This document shows, piece after piece, positions 23,004 through 24,358 of a stretch of DNA of 24,358 nt. Source of the DNA: an uncultured Eubacteriales bacterium (GTDB lineage: Bacteria > Bacillota > Clostridia > Oscillospirales > Acutalibacteraceae); NCBI GenBank assembly GCA_934444895.1, contig CAKSDA010000009.1, positions 1 to 24,358 of the forward strand. The letters run 5' to 3'. The notes under the pieces were generated by a model. The model made no database searches. It worked only from the letters and a program-made list of their open reading frames with translations, and had not been told where the DNA came from. Positions within the stretch are counted from its first letter, which is position 1. Each line of letters starts with the position of its first letter. A program made the position numbers and the translations under genes.

Positions 23004-23456
23004 TTATATCTGCGAAAGAAGCATTTGTTTTACAATGGCCGCTCTGAATGCGTCGCGGTGCGCTACCGGTATTTCATGCAAAACAGTGACCGAAATTGCC
23101 GACTGCATTATTTTTGCCGCTTCTTCGGATATTAAATCAATCTGGCGGCTGTTTTCAATCAAAACCCTGGCCGTTGAAGAATCAAGAGCGTCTCCTATAG
23201 AATTTATTATATGCATTATTGCAGACGACTTATCCATTCTGACACGCCGAATTTTAATATATCCTCCGCCGCCTCTTCTGCTTTCAATGATATATCCATG
23301 CTCCGGTGTGAACCTTGAAGATAAAACATAGTTTATCTGACTGGGAACACATCCGACTAAGGACGCCAGTTCGTTTCTTTGTATTTCGGCAATACCTACA
23401 TCCGATTGTTCAATCATCTGCATTATTTTTGCCGTTATTATATCGCTGATTCTCAA
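23004..23456 (-). CDS. ctsR: Transcriptional repressor CtsR
   Basis: CtsR represses heat-shock protease genes by binding heptad repeats (A/G)GTCAAA. The 150-residue product begins RISDIIT, has the winged-helix region RNELASLVGCVPSQINYVLS, and the glycine wing RRGGGGYIKI whose arginine contacts DNA and is the known McsB target in relatives. A GTG at 23465 is in frame but touches the AGGAAG ribosome site; TTG at 23456 is about 10 bases away and gives the usual N-terminus, so I start there. Two CtsR boxes lie immediately upstream, so it controls its own operon with mcsA, mcsB and clpC. Confidence 0.93.
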   Translation of the reverse strand: MRISDIITAKIMQMIEQSDVGIAEIQRNELASLVGCVPSQINYVLSSRFTPEHGYIIESRRGGGGYIKIRRVRMDKSSAIMHIINSIGDALDSSTARVLIENSRQIDLISEEAAKIMQSAISVTVLHEIPVAHRDAFRAAIVKQMLLSQI

Positions 23457-23473
23457 AAGTATCACTTCCTGAT

Positions 23474-23490
23474 TTTGACTTTAACTGACT
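23474..23490 (-). promoter_or_regulatory. CtsR box 1 (downstream operator)
   Basis: On the minus strand AGTCAGT-TAA-AGTCAAA, the 7-3-7 heptad layout. The second half is perfect and the first has two changes. It lies between the -10 and the ribosome site of ctsR. Confidence 0.75.
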
Positions 23491-23499
23491 TTAATTATT

Positions 23500-23527
23500 A
23501 TTATATTCAAAAGTCAGTTAAAGTCAA
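23500..23527 (-). promoter_or_regulatory. Promoter of the ctsR operon
   Basis: On the minus strand TTGACT (complement of 23522-23527), 16 bp, TATAAT (complement of 23500-23505). The -35 lies inside CtsR box 2. Confidence 0.75.
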
Positions 23528-23528
23528 A
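23512..23528 (+). promoter_or_regulatory. CtsR box 2 (over the -35)
   Basis: AGTCAGT-TAA-AGTCAAA on the plus strand, base for base the same as box 1 but inverted. Together the boxes flank the -10 and would hold RNA polymerase off from both sides. Confidence 0.75.
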
Positions 23529-23744
23529 TTTCAATTATTTTCAAAATTCTTCAAAATTGTTTGATTTTTGAAAATATCTTCTATTATCTCGCGAATACTA
23601 ATTTTTTCTTTGTTTTTTATTTTTTTGAGTCGTAACTATATTTCAATCTTTGCATATTATGAGAATGTAGGTTAGGTTATCTTTGAAAAAACTGATATGA
23701 TATTTAAGATTATATGAAGTGAAAGCAGAGATAACACTCTTTAA

Positions 23745-23854
23745 TTCGGCAAAATTGATTTTTGCCGAACCCAGACCGGCAGCGGTATTACCGCGCCGAA
23801 ACAGTGCGGCACGATAAAACCTGCTGCACCGTAAAAAATGCCGGAAAACCGGCA
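23745..23854 (+). other. Hairpin-rich leader of the Cys-rich peptide
   Basis: Three hairpins follow one another: TTCGGCAAAA/TTTTGCCGAA (23745-23769), CGGC-GCGGT/ACCGC-GCCG with one bulge (23777-23798) and TGCCGG-AAAA-CCGGCA (23839-23854). They lie 75-185 bases before the peptide start. This could be a regulatory leader or a separate small RNA. Confidence 0.4.
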
Positions 23855-23929
23855 AAAGTCTTATTTGACTGCATAATTATGTGCGGCACAAAAGCTTTTG
23901 ATAGTTTACTACGGAAGGAGGTTAAGTAT

Positions 23930-24049
23930 ATGTGTAACAACTTCTTTGGTGGTAGCAACTGTTCTTGGGTTGTAATTCTCATTCTTGTTCTCGCCTGTTG
24001 TGGCAACTCTAGTTGCGGAAATGACCGCAGCAGCGACTGTTGTTGCTAA
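23930..24049 (+). CDS. 39-residue Cys-rich single-pass membrane peptide
   Basis: MCNNFFGGSNCSW, then a hydrophobic span (13-22, VVILILVLA), then a short tail ending CCC. Cysteines are at 2, 11, 23, 24, 29, 37, 38 and 39, eight of 39. A near-perfect AAGGAGG lies 8 bases before the ATG, which strongly supports translation. A longer frame from 23762 lacks such a site. I do not recognise a named family. The layout recalls small Gly/Asn/Cys-rich sporulation or membrane peptides of the YjcZ kind, but that is a loose resemblance. It could be a spore-coat, metal- or redox-related peptide, or a membrane-active toxin; nothing here decides. It stands alone behind a structured leader. Confidence 0.65.
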   Translation: MCNNFFGGSNCSWVVILILVLACCGNSSCGNDRSSDCCC

Positions 24050-24166
24050 TTATAAGTAATCAACTCTCGAATTTTCTTATTATATAATATACAAAAAGCG
24101 CATACTCCTTAATAAAGTAATAAGATTAACCGCAATGCTTAGAAATCTGCTATGTGCAAAAAACAC

Positions 24167-24181
24167 CTGCAAACTTTGCAG
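24167..24181 (+). terminator. Possible terminator of the Cys-rich peptide gene
   Basis: CTGCAA-ACT-TTGCAG followed by AGTTTTATAAAG, about 120 bases after the stop. The stem is short. Confidence 0.4.
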
Positions 24182-24285
24182 AGTTTTATAAAGCAAAACG
24201 GCGGTTAGGCCGGCAAAATAACCGTCCTCTATCGGTTTCAAGGCTTTTATTTAACACCGGCCACCTATCCTACATTAAATAAAAA

Positions 24286-24307
24286 GGGGCTGTAAAAAAA
24301 CAGCCCC
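24286..24307 (-). terminator. Minus-strand terminator
   Basis: GGGGCTGT (24286-24293) pairs with ACAGCCCC (24300-24307). Read on the minus strand TTTTTATTT follows, so it probably ends a leftward gene beyond the window. Confidence 0.7.
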
Positions 24308-24310
24308 CAA

Positions 24311-24358
24311 AAAAAGACTGCAATCTTACCCCCGAAGGGATAGGAAAGCAGTCTTTTT
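24311..24358 (+). terminator. Hairpin terminator at window edge
   Basis: AAAAAGACTGC (24311-24321) pairs with GCAGTCTTTTT (24348-24358), with a smaller internal CCC/GGG pairing. The T tract runs to the last base, so it may continue. Confidence 0.65.

Larger units (their letters stand above)
23457..23929. other. Divergent region between ctsR and the Cys-rich peptide
   Basis: The ctsR side holds the operator and promoter (23474-23528). The middle (23530-23740) is very AT-rich with no gene seen. The right part (23745-23854) is a run of hairpins leading to the small peptide. TTGAAA near 23681 with ATGATA-like bases gives only a weak plus-strand promoter. Sporulation-type promoters were looked for without a firm match. 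Confidence 0.6.
24050..24358. other. Gene-free right edge
   Basis: No gene was seen in the last 309 bases. They contain three hairpins (24167-24181, 24286-24307, 24311-24358) and a TAACCG/CGGTTA pair near 24205-24230. The edge may be the downstream region of a minus-strand gene beyond the window. Confidence 0.6.

Overview
The window looks like a chromosomal segment of a low-GC, anaerobic, endospore-forming Firmicute, probably a Clostridia member near the Oscillospiraceae/Ruminococcaceae. The evidence is AT-rich intergenic DNA with strong AGGAGG ribosome sites, a spoIIE sporulation gene, rubrerythrin, a four-cysteine L31, and a ctsR-mcsA-mcsB-clpC stress operon. The exact genus is inference.

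Layout. 1-1000: an accessory edge with the tail of an unidentified CDS, TGCACCCCC repeats like a transposon end, a 5'-truncated HTH regulator and a long nested inverted repeat. 1016-2764: a ketopantoate reductase (panE) and an orphan HprK-like P-loop protein face each other across a shared nested terminator. Two direct copies of a 19-bp repeat bracket this pair. 2959-6844 (minus strand): rpsO-pnp, with candidate structured leaders on both, and a membrane-anchored polysaccharide deacetylase. 7157-9800: degV, rubrerythrin, nrdR and rpmE, each apparently with its own signals. 10123-13620: a three-S1-domain protein, then spoIIE behind a promoter with unusually wide spacing. 14047-17942 (minus): potABCD, tightly overlapped, with a leader that can hide its Shine-Dalgarno. 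17943-18642: the longest gene-free stretch, mostly a 276-bp structured inverted-repeat element. 18643-23456 (minus): ctsR-mcsA-mcsB-clpC. 23930-24049: a 39-residue cysteine-rich membrane peptide behind a hairpin-rich leader.

How the genes work together. CtsR represses its operon through two oppositely oriented CtsR boxes around the promoter. McsA and McsB tag proteins with phosphoarginine for ClpC. clpC, however, carries an in-frame TAA where the family has the Glu of a GTEH motif, so as written the N-domain is cut off. PNPase and S15 form the usual rpsO-pnp pair. PotABCD imports polyamines. NrdR represses ribonucleotide reductase genes outside the window.

The most notable non-coding or unusual features are the clpC nonsense codon, the potA leader that sequesters its own ribosome site, the 276-bp inverted-repeat element with a partial relative near rubrerythrin, the long pnp leader helix, and the 21-bp-spaced spoIIE promoter. 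No tRNA, rRNA or CRISPR array was seen.
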